DNA from: Carboxylicivirga fragile
GTDB taxonomy: Bacteria; Bacteroidota; Bacteroidia; Bacteroidales; Marinilabiliaceae
NCBI GenBank assembly: GCA_025499625.1
Contig: JAFMVD010000011.1
Span: 1-64,000, forward strand
Direction: 5' to 3'
DNA length: 64,000 nt
Part shown: piece by piece, positions 36,174-45,165 of the stretch
How the letters are laid out: every line of letters starts with the position of its first letter
Position numbering within the stretch: the stretch's first letter is position 1
The notes under the pieces: generated by a model
Seen by the model: the letters and a program-made list of their open reading frames with translations, nothing else
Databases searched by the model: none
Told to the model about the DNA's origin: nothing
Made by a program: the position numbers and the translations under genes

Positions 36174-37406
36174 TTACCCAAAAAACAAATAGGCCAATAA
36201 AATGGAAGCAACAATTCCAGCAAAATCAGCAATTAAACCACAGGCAACAGCATGGCGAGTGCGTTTAATACCTACCGAACCAAAATAAACTGCCAATACA
36301 TAAAAAGTTGTATCCGTTGAACCTTGTATGGTGCTGGCCATTTGCCCCACAAACGAATCTACACCATGGGTGGTAATGGCGTCTACCATCATGCCACGAG
36401 CTGCTCCTCCACTTAATGGTTTCATAAAGGCAGTAGGTAAAGCTTCTACAAAACGTGTGTCAAGCCCTAAAGTTGAGAAAAATACACCTATGCCATCAAC
36501 TAAAAAATCCATTGTGCCAGATACGCGAAATACGGCAATGGCTACTAATATGGCTACCAAAAATGGAATGATTTTTACTGCAATGTTAAAACCTTCCTTG
36601 GCTCCATCAATAAAGGCATCGTACACATTTACTTTTTTGCGCAATGCCATTAGTATAAAAGAAATGATGACTGAGAAAAGTAAGACGTTTGCGCCTACCA
36701 AAGAAACCGTATTAACTTGCTCTTTTGGAATGCATGTTAACCAATAGATAAAACCTCCGATGAATGCCGTGAAGCCTCCTAAATAGGCCATGATTACCTT
36801 ATCCCAAAGTTTGATGCCTTGTACAATGGAAACCGTAACAATACCAACTAGTGTACTGAAAAATGTGGCTAATAAGATGGGCAGGAAAATATCAGATGGA
36901 TTGGCTGCCAAGCGTTCAGCACGAATTACCATTACGCTGATGGGAATAATGGTAAGTCCGCTAGTGTTAAGCACCAAAAACATGATTTGAGCATTCGAAG
37001 CTCTTTCCTTATCTGGGTTGGAAGCTTGCAACTCTTTCATCGCCTTGAGGCCAACCGGTGTAGCAGCATTGTCGAGCCCCAACATATTGGCCGCAATATT
37101 CATCATCATGCTACCGTAGGCAGGATGGTTCTTTGGCAATTCAGGAAAGAGGCGACTAAAAAAAGGCCCGATGGCACGAGACATCAGGTTGACCATTCCT
37201 CCTTTTTCGCCAACCCGCATTAAACCCATCCAAAGGGTTAGTGCTCCAGTTAAACCTAGCGAGATGTTAAAGCCTGTTTTTGCACTGTCGAAAGTGGCAT
37301 TCATCATTTCCGGAAAAACATCTAAGTCGCCAAAGAAGATTAGGCGTACCAAGCCTACCACAAAGGCAATTAGAAAAAATGCTATCCAGAGATAATTGAG
37401 TGCCAT
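36174..37406 (-). CDS. SpmA-SpmB-like nucleoside recognition domain membrane protein
   Basis: A 410-residue polytopic membrane protein with about ten helices. Two Gate (nucleoside-recognition) domains sit in tandem, corresponding to the separate spore maturation proteins SpmA and SpmB of Bacillus. Supporting motifs are GLTGALTLWMGLMRVGEKGG (about 52-71), MMMNIAANMLGLDNAATPVG in the first half and LPTAFMKPLSGGAARGMM, QGSTDTTFYVLAVYFGSVG in the second. Fused forms are usual in Bacteroidota, which do not sporulate, so the role here is unknown. Its ATG immediately precedes the stop codon of no other gene; its own 5' end follows the LamG-like gene's TAA with no gap (TAAATG). Confidence 0.8.
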   Translation of the reverse strand: MALNYLWIAFFLIAFVVGLVRLIFFGDLDVFPEMMNATFDSAKTGFNISLGLTGALTLWMGLMRVGEKGGMVNLMSRAIGPFFSRLFPELPKNHPAYGSMMMNIAANMLGLDNAATPVGLKAMKELQASNPDKERASNAQIMFLVLNTSGLTIIPISVMVIRAERLAANPSDIFLPILLATFFSTLVGIVTVSIVQGIKLWDKVIMAYLGGFTAFIGGFIYWLTCIPKEQVNTVSLVGANVLLFSVIISFILMALRKKVNVYDAFIDGAKEGFNIAVKIIPFLVAILVAIAVFRVSGTMDFLVDGIGVFFSTLGLDTRFVEALPTAFMKPLSGGAARGMMVDAITTHGVDSFVGQMASTIQGSTDTTFYVLAVYFGSVGIKRTRHAVACGLIADFAGIVASILLAYLFFG

Positions 37407-38120
37407 TTATTCAGTTTTTGGAAAAATTGCTTTGTCCGATTCCTTGTATTCAGAAGCAATAATTTTGAGATTGTCAATTTTGAGTGCACTGCTCGAAGAA
37501 CCAAAGCCAACCAGACCATTATTAAACAACTCATCGTTGTCCTTAATGTCTAAAACCAACTCGTCGTTGAAATAAACCTTTAAAATTTTATCAGCTTCAA
37601 ATCGTTCTATCTTAACGTGGTTCCATTTATTCAAGCCCCACCATATTCCTTTTTCTTGCTTTTTACCGATACGTTGCGGTTGGTCGCCATTGATGGTAAA
37701 TACATTGTGCGTATTCTTGTCGGCCTTGGATGCTAATTGTGCGTAGCTGTAATGCTCCTGATCTTCAATTCCGAAAAAGATACAAAAGTCGAGTAACTCA
37801 AAGTTTTTACCTTGTTGCATCACATCCATTTCCATCACAAAATCTTCCAGCTCATAGTTTTTTACTATTGCAACAACCCTTGGGCCTCCATGCGCATTTT
37901 TATAGCTGCCTTCACCCAAACATTTAAGTGCTTTCCCACTTTCTCCATTTTTACTTATCAGCCATTTTGATGCGTCGGAGAATTCGAATTCCCTTGGTGA
38001 TTTATTGCTGCTGAAGCTTTGTGAATAAACTGTCTTGTAGTCTTTTGATAGGGTCGTTTGCGATACTAGCGAATGGCTAATAATGGCAAAAAGAATGATT
38101 AAGAAGTGCGTACTTTTCAT
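37407..38120 (-). CDS. Secreted LamG/DUF1080-like (3-keto-disaccharide hydrolase fold) protein
   Basis: A 237-residue protein with a signal peptide (1-20). The body looks like a concanavalin-type beta-sandwich: GWxF-type region FEFSDASKWLISKNG, then DFVMEMDVMQQGK, WNHVKIERFEADKILKVYFNDE and GLVGFGSSSSALKIDNLKI. This is the pattern of DUF1080 / 3-keto-disaccharide hydrolases and LamG-like carbohydrate-binding domains. Catalytic residues were not identified. It is translationally coupled to the SpmAB gene: its TAA directly abuts the next ATG. Confidence 0.6.
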   Translation of the reverse strand: MKSTHFLIILFAIISHSLVSQTTLSKDYKTVYSQSFSSNKSPREFEFSDASKWLISKNGESGKALKCLGEGSYKNAHGGPRVVAIVKNYELEDFVMEMDVMQQGKNFELLDFCIFFGIEDQEHYSYAQLASKADKNTHNVFTINGDQPQRIGKKQEKGIWWGLNKWNHVKIERFEADKILKVYFNDELVLDIKDNDELFNNGLVGFGSSSSALKIDNLKIIASEYKESDKAIFPKTE

Positions 38121-38204
38121 TTACGATTGATCTTCAAATAGATTAGATTTCCTTCAAATATACTTTGTAGGCTATTGCTTTGCAAATATGTGTGTTCGAT
38201 TCGA

Positions 38205-38720
38205 TTATTTGTTATTTCTTAACTCATCGTTGGAGCGTTTAATTTTATACTCATCGTGAGGCGCGCCAAATTCCTTACATGAAATACTATCGACAGGTAT
38301 TTTCCAGATTTTTACATTTCTCACGGCTGGATCACTGTATTTAAATTCCTTTTCAATATAAGTTCCCATAAGTATGTTTAACGCATCGCGCTTGGCATCC
38401 ATGTCTTCAACAAATTCAACCTTACCCATGGCAATTACACTTTTCGATTTCATGCGGTAGCTACAAGCAACTTCAGGGTGTTGAAACACCAATTCATTAT
38501 CGGCAGAAAAGGTCACACAGATATTATTGTTGTTATTGAGGATATCGATGACTCTACCTTCCGGAGCAGAGTGCAGGTAAATAACTTTATCCTGATATCC
38601 AAAATTCATTGGTAACACATAGGGCATGTTATTTTGATCGACAACGCCAACAAAGCATAAATCACATTTGCGAATGATGCCTTCAATAACTTCAATATCG
38701 GTATGGTTTATTGTTTGCAT
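38205..38720 (-). CDS. Pyridoxamine-5'-phosphate-oxidase-related flavoprotein, Nim-like
   Basis: A 171-residue split-barrel flavin-binding protein. It shows CDLCFVGVVDQNNMPYVLPMNFGY at the N-terminus, YLHSAPEGRVIDIL and CSYRMKSKSVIAMGKVEFVED (FMN contacts), and a WKIPVDSISCKEF end. The family includes nitroimidazole resistance NimA-type reductases and many uncharacterised FMN proteins. A reductase role is inferred by family only. It lies 33 bp downstream of dnaG on the same strand and may share its transcript. Confidence 0.7.
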   Translation of the reverse strand: MQTINHTDIEVIEGIIRKCDLCFVGVVDQNNMPYVLPMNFGYQDKVIYLHSAPEGRVIDILNNNNNICVTFSADNELVFQHPEVACSYRMKSKSVIAMGKVEFVEDMDAKRDALNILMGTYIEKEFKYSDPAVRNVKIWKIPVDSISCKEFGAPHDEYKIKRSNDELRNNK

Positions 38721-38752
38721 GATAATCTGTTTTTATGTGTGTTGTTTATTAG

Positions 38753-40699
38753 TTATACAATGGTTCGTCCGCCCAGTTCCTTGGAAATAATCGATAGTAC
38801 CTGCTGCCAGTTATTTATGTCTTGTAATAATTCCATTAAGCCATCAACGTTGCCCGATGCTTCCATTTGTTGCAATTGAACACGTTTTTCTTTCAGAACC
38901 ATCTTCACTTTTTTCCACTTTAACTCGGCAACTACACGCAATACCAAATCCTGGTATATTTCCTCCTCTTTGGTCACAATGCCAAATTTTTCGTGAATGC
39001 GACTAAGGATGTGTTCTTTTCCAATTAAGTCAGAAGCCAACTTGCTTAGGTCGGTATCTGAATTATTAACAAAGAACTTTTGCGCCACAATCTTTTTATC
39101 GTTGCTGGCAGTTTCATAGGCTTCCATCATCTTATTGTAGATGGGATTTACGCTTAGCAAATCATCTTGCTTTAATTCATGAATGATGTAGGCACCAACT
39201 GCAATTTCTTCATCATTTTCCAAAAGACCATGTAATGGTTTTTCACCATATTTTAATAAGAATAAGAGAACAGCTCGTTCTTCTAACTCAAAGGGATTGT
39301 TTACTGTTGCTGTCTTAGGTGCACTATTATTCTGCGGATAGTTTACCGGACGTTCATTACTTGTGGTACTTCTACGGAAATTTTCTTCTATTTTCTTTCG
39401 CTGTAGTTTACCCGTTTCCTGAACCAATATTTTCTCATCAACCTTCAAAAGTGTACTACACTCCTTGACGTATACTGAGCGTACAATCGAATCAGGTATG
39501 GTAGAAATACTGCGTACAATATCTTGAATGAGTTGAGCCTTTTTGATAGGATCATTCTTCGCATCCTCTAGCAACAAGGATGTTTTAAATTTGATAAAAT
39601 CCTTTTGATTAGCTTCGATGTATTCTTTAAGTTGTTCCGCGTTTCGTTCCTTGGCAAAAGTATCCGGATCTTCACCATCGGGCAATAGCAGAACTTTAAC
39701 ATTCATGGCTTCTGCCAAAATCAAATCAATTCCTCGAAGCGATGCTTTTATACCCGCAGGGTCACCGTCATAAATAATGGTGATGTCTTTGGTAAAACGA
39801 GCGATCAACCTGATCTGATCAGGTGTTAATGCTGTTCCGGATGAAGCAACCACATTACTAATGCCAGCTTGATGAAAAGACAGTACATCGGTATAACCTT
39901 CCACCAGGTAACAACGATCTTGCCGTGTAATTTCCTGCTTGGCCTGATAAATACCATAGAGCACCCTACTTTTATGGTATATTTCTGATTCGGGCGAATT
40001 GAGGTATTTGGCTGTTTTTTTATCCGTTTTCAGGATACGTCCACCAAAGGCAATGACCTTACCGGCCAAACTGTGGATGGGAAAGATAACTCGTCCCCTG
40101 AAGCGATCCGCCTTATAATCGTCGCGAACAATGGACAGACCTGTCTTTTCGAGGTATTCAAGTTTGTAACCCTGTTTAACAGCTTCGCTAGTGAGCGCAT
40201 CACGTTTTTCGGGTGAATAACCCAATTCAAATTTGCTAATAATATCATCACGGAAACCACGCTCACGGAAATAACTTAAACCAACAGATTTACCTTCGTC
40301 CGTTTCGTTAAGATTGCGCGCAAAGTATTTACCAGCAAAATCGCTGATTACCATCATGCTTTCGCGCTCATTCTTTTGCTTCAGCTGTTCTGGCGAATAT
40401 TCTTCCTCTTCAATATGAATATTGAATTTACTCCCAAGCGCTTTAATGGCTTCAACAAACGATAATTGATCGTGCTTCATAATGAAGTTGAGCGCATTGC
40501 CACCTTCACCACATCCAAAACACTTAAATATGCCTTTGTGTGGCGATACTGTAAACGAGGGTGTTTTCTCGTTGTGAAAAGGGCAATTACCCAAGTAGTT
40601 AATGCCCCGACGACGTAGGGTAACATAGTCAGATACCACCTCAATAATCTGGCTATTGGCAGTTTCTAGTACTTTATCTACGGTAATCTGATCAATCAT
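38753..40699 (-). CDS. dnaG: DNA primase DnaG
   Basis: A 648-residue primase that makes RNA primers for replication. The CHC2 zinc-binding domain shows Cys39, His42, Cys60, Cys63 (CPFHNEKTPSF...FKCFGCG). The catalytic core includes RVIFPIHSLAGKVIAFGGR, and the TOPRIM signature LVEGYTDVLSFHQAGI is followed by IIYDGDPAGIKA. The C-terminal 200 residues form the DnaB-interacting region with lower conservation. Length is typical. Start ATG at 40699 gives the usual MIDQ N-terminus. Divergent from the sirtuin gene. Confidence 0.95.
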   Translation of the reverse strand: MIDQITVDKVLETANSQIIEVVSDYVTLRRRGINYLGNCPFHNEKTPSFTVSPHKGIFKCFGCGEGGNALNFIMKHDQLSFVEAIKALGSKFNIHIEEEEYSPEQLKQKNERESMMVISDFAGKYFARNLNETDEGKSVGLSYFRERGFRDDIISKFELGYSPEKRDALTSEAVKQGYKLEYLEKTGLSIVRDDYKADRFRGRVIFPIHSLAGKVIAFGGRILKTDKKTAKYLNSPESEIYHKSRVLYGIYQAKQEITRQDRCYLVEGYTDVLSFHQAGISNVVASSGTALTPDQIRLIARFTKDITIIYDGDPAGIKASLRGIDLILAEAMNVKVLLLPDGEDPDTFAKERNAEQLKEYIEANQKDFIKFKTSLLLEDAKNDPIKKAQLIQDIVRSISTIPDSIVRSVYVKECSTLLKVDEKILVQETGKLQRKKIEENFRRSTTSNERPVNYPQNNSAPKTATVNNPFELEERAVLLFLLKYGEKPLHGLLENDEEIAVGAYIIHELKQDDLLSVNPIYNKMMEAYETASNDKKIVAQKFFVNNSDTDLSKLASDLIGKEHILSRIHEKFGIVTKEEEIYQDLVLRVVAELKWKKVKMVLKEKRVQLQQMEASGNVDGLMELLQDINNWQQVLSIISKELGGRTIV

Positions 40700-40841
40700 T
40701 CGTCGGAATTTTTTAAGCCGAATGCAAAGATAGAAAAAATAGGTTCATGCCTTGGGTGAAAACGTGCATAGGCAAATAAAAATTAGCATGAAATGAAAAC
40801 AATTACTTACTTTTAATCTGAAAACTTAATTCAATAAAGAA

Positions 40842-41525
40842 ATGAAGAAGTTGGTGGTGCTAAGTGGAGCAGGTATTAGTGCCGAAAGTGGTATTAAAAC
40901 CTTTCGCGAGAGTAATGGTTTATGGGAGAATCATGAGGTGACTGATGTTGCTAGTCCTGAGGGATGGGAGCGCGATCCGCATTTAGTTTTGGATTTCTAT
41001 AATCAGCGACGAAAGCAATTACTCGAGTGCGAACCTAACGCCGGACATAAGGGTATTGTTGAATTAGAAAAGAATTTTGATGTGCATGTAATAACTCAGA
41101 ATGTAGACAACCTGCACGAACGCGCTGGAAGTTCTAAGATACTACATTTACATGGCGAATTAACAAAGGTTGAAAGCACCAAGGATAAGAATTTGGTTTA
41201 TGACCTGGACGGATGGGAATTGAAGTGGGGCGATAAGTGTGAGAAAGGAGCACAGTTGCGTCCGCATATTGTATGGTTTGGTGAAGCAGTTCCGGCCATT
41301 GAACCGGCCATTGAATTAACACGAGCTGCAGATATTTTGGTGGTAGTAGGAACCTCTTTAAACGTGTACCCTGCGGCAGGTCTAATAAACTACGTTTCGA
41401 AACGCACACCAATTTATTTAATTGATCCTGGACAACCTTTATATACTCCGGCACCAAATATTACGTTTATAAATGAAAAGGCATCTACGGGGGTGCAAAA
41501 ATTGATTAATCTACTTAGCCAATAA
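40842..41525 (+). CDS. cobB: NAD-dependent protein deacylase, class III sirtuin
   Basis: A 227-residue Sir2 protein removing acyl groups from lysine with NAD+. The NAD motifs are GAGISAESGIKTFR (about 9-22), TQNVDNLHERAG (about 84-95) and catalytic His in LHLHGE (about 98-103). DFYNQRR (about 51-57) supplies the Tyr and Arg that bind succinyl/malonyl groups in SIRT5-type enzymes, so desuccinylation is likely. The usual four zinc-binding Cys are absent; only one Cys (KCEKG) remains in that region. The outer-membrane protein gene starts 3 bp after its stop. Confidence 0.9.
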   Translation: MKKLVVLSGAGISAESGIKTFRESNGLWENHEVTDVASPEGWERDPHLVLDFYNQRRKQLLECEPNAGHKGIVELEKNFDVHVITQNVDNLHERAGSSKILHLHGELTKVESTKDKNLVYDLDGWELKWGDKCEKGAQLRPHIVWFGEAVPAIEPAIELTRAADILVVVGTSLNVYPAAGLINYVSKRTPIYLIDPGQPLYTPAPNITFINEKASTGVQKLINLLSQ

Positions 41526-41528
41526 ACT

Positions 41529-42164
41529 ATGAATAAACTATTAGTAATTATAGCTTCTTTGTTGATTACCGTAATTACATGCGAAGCACAAGAATTTAGA
41601 GCTGGGCCTTTAGCTGGAATTGGTTTCTCTCAAGTTGATGGTGACGCTTTTGCAGGCTATCAGAAAATTGGCTTAAACATTGGAGGCTTTGTTAGTCGAT
41701 CAATTGCTAAAGATTGGGATCTGCAACTTGACATTGCCTATATTCAAAAGGGAAGTAAGGTTACACCTGATGTAGAAAAAGGCAAATACGATGAATATGA
41801 AATTGATTTGCATTATATTAATTTTCCGTTGGTGGCTCGATATCAGTATAAGCAGTTTTCTTTCGAGGGGGGATTAGCTATTGCTGTGTTATTCGCTGAT
41901 GATGAAATTCAGAATGGACAATCCATTAAGGGAAACGATGGAGTACCTCCTTTTCAAACCATAGAATATTCAACGGTATTTGGAGTTAATTATCATTTCT
42001 CGGAGCGTTTGTGGGTAAATGCACGGATGTTGTATTCCCTAAATCGTATACGTATACCTTATAATGGTGAGATTCCAATTTATGATCCAAAGCCCCATTG
42101 GTTAAGTCGTAAACCAGGGCAGTACAATAATAACATTGTGTTCTCGATGTATTATGCCATTTAA
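41529..42164 (+). CDS. Outer-membrane beta-barrel protein, PorT-like
   Basis: A 211-residue protein with a signal peptide (1-20, ending CEA). The motif AGPLAGIGFSQVDGDAFAGYQKIGLNIGGFV is the standard opening of OMP_b-brl_2 barrels (PF13568); alternating strands follow (FEGGLAIAV, STVFGVNYHFSERLWVNARMLYSLNRIRIP). Function unknown; small porin-like or assembly roles are common in the family. Directly behind the sirtuin gene, hence cotranscribed. The stop codon TAA abuts the stop of the opposite ComF gene with no gap. Confidence 0.75.
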   Translation: MNKLLVIIASLLITVITCEAQEFRAGPLAGIGFSQVDGDAFAGYQKIGLNIGGFVSRSIAKDWDLQLDIAYIQKGSKVTPDVEKGKYDEYEIDLHYINFPLVARYQYKQFSFEGGLAIAVLFADDEIQNGQSIKGNDGVPPFQTIEYSTVFGVNYHFSERLWVNARMLYSLNRIRIPYNGEIPIYDPKPHWLSRKPGQYNNNIVFSMYYAI

Positions 42165-42875
42165 TTATATGGCGGCGCAGGCTATTGTGGCAATGCTTAT
42201 GCTTGCACACGAGGATTGAGATAAGGTATTGACACATGCCTCCATGGTTGAACCTGTAGTAATTACATCGTCAATAATTAGTAGGTTTAGTTGATCTAAC
42301 TTGGTTGTATTTGATAGAGAGAAAATATTTTCCACATTCTGCCAACGCTCAAATCTGGTTTTCTTAGTTTGTGAAGAAGTAAAGGTATTTCGGTAAATAC
42401 ATTCAGAATCAACGGGGATTTGCAACACTTCACTTATGCCGTTGGCTATTACCTCACTTTGGTTAAAGCCACGTTTGGCCTTTTTATTTGGATGAAGGGG
42501 AATAGGTATTATTAGGTCGTATGCTATTGGTGCATTGTTTTTAATTGTATGCCCTACTTGCTTTCCAAGTTCCGTTCCCAATACCTTATTGCCACGGTAT
42601 TTGATGCCATGTAGCAATTGCTGCACACGCTCCCCTTTACGATAAAAGTACAATGAATAGGCATGTTTTATTTGACATCGTCCCCACATCATAGCCGAAA
42701 TGGCATTATCATCTGGTTTCATTTCAAAGTAGGTTTTCGGAAGCCGCTGCATGCATAGTTGACATATTTCAACTTCGTTTTCAAATAAATGCTGTCCGCA
42801 GTTAATACATATCTTAGGGTAAAATAATTCGCTAAAGCAATTGACGACATGCCTAAGTTTAGTGTTTAATACCAT
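42165..42875 (-). CDS. comF: ComF family phosphoribosyltransferase-like protein
   Basis: A protein of about 236 residues. An N-terminal four-Cys zinc ribbon (PKICINCGQ...ICQLCMQRLP) is followed by a phosphoribosyltransferase domain with KYRGNKVLG, the conserved IPIPLHPNKKAKRGFNQSE region and the PRPP loop IIDDVITTGSTMEAC. ComF acts in DNA uptake in competent bacteria and may help in primosome processing elsewhere; the true substrate is not known. ATG 42875 is preferred over one 81 bp upstream because it puts the zinc ribbon at the usual distance. Convergent with the gene at 41529. Confidence 0.88.
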   Translation of the reverse strand: MVLNTKLRHVVNCFSELFYPKICINCGQHLFENEVEICQLCMQRLPKTYFEMKPDDNAISAMMWGRCQIKHAYSLYFYRKGERVQQLLHGIKYRGNKVLGTELGKQVGHTIKNNAPIAYDLIIPIPLHPNKKAKRGFNQSEVIANGISEVLQIPVDSECIYRNTFTSSQTKKTRFERWQNVENIFSLSNTTKLDQLNLLIIDDVITTGSTMEACVNTLSQSSCASISIATIACAAI

Positions 42876-43004
42876 GTTTATTAGCTTTATACGTAATTTA
42901 CAAAAAGCTTCGTGTATAATCAAGAACGATGTGCCTTTAGCTTTCTTAACAATCAATTAACCATCTCGTAAATTGGTGTTAATAATCAGGTAACATTAGA
43001 GCTA

Positions 43005-43012
43005 TATGTTTG
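43005..43012 (+). promoter_or_regulatory. Putative -7 element of the small secreted protein gene
   Basis: TATGTTTG matches TAnnTTTG, 24 bp before the ATG at 43036. No good -33 element at 19-21 bp spacing. Confidence 0.35.
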
Positions 43013-43035
43013 TCATCAAATAAAACAAGACAATT

Positions 43036-43386
43036 ATGAAAGCACAGATATTATTAATAGCCGCATTATTTTTATTCGCATCAAGTACACTTGCAAATGA
43101 CAAGAACGATGTAAAAGAAAAAGTAAGTGCCGCTAATGCCATCACATCTATTTCGGGTACAATTACTGATGAAGTAAGCGGAGAAAGTTTAGTGGGCGTT
43201 AAAATCGTTCTTGAAGGAACTGACAAAGTTGCTTATACTGATTTTGATGGCATGTTTAAATTTGAAGGAATTTCAAACGGTGTTTATACCATGTCAGTTG
43301 ATTATGTGTCATACAAAGATAAAGCACAATCGATAGATACTAAGAAAACTAGTGATGTGGCGATAAAACTAAAGGCTAGTTTGTAA
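43036..43386 (+). CDS. Stand-alone carboxypeptidase-regulatory-like domain protein, secreted
   Basis: A 116-residue protein with a signal peptide (1-20, ending TLA). The rest is one CarboxypepD_reg-like (PF13715) beta-sandwich: ISGTITDEVSGESLVGVKIVLEGTD, YTDFDGMFKFEGISNGVYTMSVDYVSYK. This domain normally forms the N-terminus of SusC/TonB-type receptors, but here it is alone and followed by a terminator. A periplasmic or surface role is likely but undefined. The starch-binding partners (SusD) are absent. Confidence 0.75.
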   Translation: MKAQILLIAALFLFASSTLANDKNDVKEKVSAANAITSISGTITDEVSGESLVGVKIVLEGTDKVAYTDFDGMFKFEGISNGVYTMSVDYVSYKDKAQSIDTKKTSDVAIKLKASL

Positions 43387-43402
43387 GCAAAAATATTTTA
43401 AT

Positions 43403-43439
43403 AAAAAATAGCGACTCAGTTTGGGTCGCTATTTTTTTT
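43403..43439 (+). terminator. Terminator
   Basis: AAAAATAGCGAC...GTCGCTATTTTTTTT; an 11-bp stem with T-run, 16 bp after the stop at 43386. Confidence 0.85.
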
Positions 43440-43500
43440 GCTTGTATTTGTCAGTAAATCAGTAAGAAGTAAAACTTAACATTGAAAAATCAGTACAATC

Positions 43501-43531
43501 TTTAGCAATTGTAAATTTAATGTTAACTTTG
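43501..43531 (+). promoter_or_regulatory. Putative promoter of the MORN-repeat protein gene
   Basis: TTTA (43501-43504), 19-bp spacer, TAACTTTG (43524-43531), about 100 bp upstream of the ATG, leaving a leader with an A/T-rich 3' end. Confidence 0.4.
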
Positions 43532-43630
43532 TGTTAATCTTTATGGATTTCATTACGTATTATTGATACGCATAGAGCTAATACACACAGGGCTTTTGGG
43601 AGATTAATATTAACTATAAAATGAAATCAT

Positions 43631-44089
43631 ATGAATAAGTTAGTTATTTTATTCGCACTTCTAGTTGGAATATCTTCTTTGGTTAATGCTCAATTAATCG
43701 AAAAGGAGGGTATGTTTTATGATCAAGATAATAAGCTTTACACAGGCGTTTATATCGAATATTTCGAATCAGGAAATAAGAAAGTTGAGATGAATGTTGT
43801 CAATGGTGAAAAAAATGGAGTTACAACTCTTTACTTTGATAACAAACAAGTAAATGAAGTACGTTCATTCAAAAATAATAAGATGGATGGAACTTGGTTT
43901 ACCTATGATGAAAATGGAACCAAAACCGGTGAAGCTAACTATAAAGATGGCTTAAAAGATGGAAAGTGGTTTATCTGGGATGAGAAAGGCATTATGCGTT
44001 ATGAGATGTTATATGCTAAGGGAGAGAAGGTAGGATCGTGGAAAATTTGGAACGAAACCGGTGAATTGATTGCACAAAAAGATTATTAA
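43631..44089 (+). CDS. Secreted MORN-repeat (YwqK-like) protein
   Basis: A 152-residue protein with a signal peptide (1-20, ending NAQ). Five to six repeats of about 23 residues follow: YTGVYIEYFESGNKKVE, GEKNGVTTLYFDNKQVNE, NKMDGTWFTYDENGTKTGE, GLKDGKWFIWDEKGIMRYE, GEKVGSWKIWNETGELIAQ. These resemble YwqK/MORN repeats, sometimes labelled toxin-antitoxin by automatic annotation. The export signal argues against an antitoxin role; a periplasmic or surface scaffolding role is more likely. Alone between terminators. Confidence 0.75.
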   Translation: MNKLVILFALLVGISSLVNAQLIEKEGMFYDQDNKLYTGVYIEYFESGNKKVEMNVVNGEKNGVTTLYFDNKQVNEVRSFKNNKMDGTWFTYDENGTKTGEANYKDGLKDGKWFIWDEKGIMRYEMLYAKGEKVGSWKIWNETGELIAQKDY

Positions 44090-44111
44090 ACTCTCGTAAT
44101 ATAATAGAATT

Positions 44112-44140
44112 GGCGGATCGTTGGGGTCCGCCTTTTTTAT
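44112..44140 (+). terminator. Terminator
   Basis: GGCGGA / TCCGCC stem around TCGTTGGGG, followed by a T-run. Confidence 0.75.
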
Positions 44141-44219
44141 TTATATCCAATTCAAATAGTTGATGCTCAAACCGACCTAGCACATTTTTTAGTAAATTTC
44201 AGTACTTAAAAAATACATC

Positions 44220-45137
44220 ATGAAGCGAAGAGATTTTATAAGAACAGGTGTTGGAGCAGGTTTATTAAGCGGAGCATTCCCTTTATTTGGAGGTTTAGAT
44301 CAGGTTTATGGTAAGCCAGCAACGGCTAATTACGACTTAGCAGCTGTGCGAGGTGGAAATGGACCAGATATGTTCGACAGAGCTATTGAGGCGATTGGTG
44401 GAATTTCGAACTATGTAAAATCGGGTCAGAAAGTGGTAGTTAAACCTAATATTGGTTGGGACGCGCCACCCGAAAGAGCTGCTAACACTAACCCTGAGCT
44501 TGTTGGGCACATTGTTAAACGTTGTGTTGAGGCAGGTGCTTCCGAAGTGTATGTGTTTGATAATACTTGTAATAAGTGGGATAGATGTTATCGAAATAGC
44601 GGCATTAAAGCAGAAGTGGAAGCTGCAGGAGGTAAAATGGTGCCAGGTAATACGGAGACATTTTATAAGGAGATAGATATACCCAATGGCGTTAAGCTGA
44701 AAAAAGCCAAGGTGCACAAATTGATTCTCGAATCGGATGTTTTCATTAATGTTCCCGTGATGAAGCATCATAGTAGCACACGTATTTCTTTAGCTCTTAA
44801 GAATCTGATGGGCGTAGTATGGGATCGTAAATTCTATCATTCAAACGATTTACACCAGTGTATAGCTGATTTTTATACGGCGGTTAAACCTGATTTAAAT
44901 ATCATTGATGGTTATAACATGATGACCAAGAATGGGCCACGTGGTGTATCTGTTGCTGATGTTACGAACCTAAAGGCATTAATTGCATCAACTGATATTG
45001 TAGCTGCCGACGCTGCTGCTGCAAAAATGTTTAGCTTAGAACCTGCCGATATAGGACATATTCAAATTGCTCATGACATGAACTTGGGTAATATGAATTT
45101 GGAAGAACTAAGTATTAGTAAGCAAAAGATGGCGTAA
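44220..45137 (+). CDS. Tat-exported DUF362 protein
   Basis: A 305-residue protein opening with a twin-arginine signal (MKRRDFIRTGVGAGLLSGAF). DUF362 (PF04015) follows: VKSGQKVVVKPNIGWDAPPERAANTNPELV, VFDNTC, VFINVPVMKHHSSTRISLALKNLMGVVWDR. The Pro-Asn-Ile and conserved Lys/His positions are typical. Family members often carry Fe-S binding domains or sit beside ferredoxins; this one has no Cys cluster of its own. It is followed after 28 bp by a polyferredoxin membrane protein, so an envelope redox unit is likely. It is an obvious client of TatC at 8435. Confidence 0.85.
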   Translation: MKRRDFIRTGVGAGLLSGAFPLFGGLDQVYGKPATANYDLAAVRGGNGPDMFDRAIEAIGGISNYVKSGQKVVVKPNIGWDAPPERAANTNPELVGHIVKRCVEAGASEVYVFDNTCNKWDRCYRNSGIKAEVEAAGGKMVPGNTETFYKEIDIPNGVKLKKAKVHKLILESDVFINVPVMKHHSSTRISLALKNLMGVVWDRKFYHSNDLHQCIADFYTAVKPDLNIIDGYNMMTKNGPRGVSVADVTNLKALIASTDIVAADAAAAKMFSLEPADIGHIQIAHDMNLGNMNLEELSISKQKMA

Positions 45138-45165
45138 CCATAGTGTCGTTTTTAAAATCGCAATA

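Noticed and set aside
43631..44089. Toxin-antitoxin system (YwqK antitoxin label)
   Set aside because: The protein has a Sec signal peptide and MORN-like repeats, stands alone between terminators and has no toxin partner.
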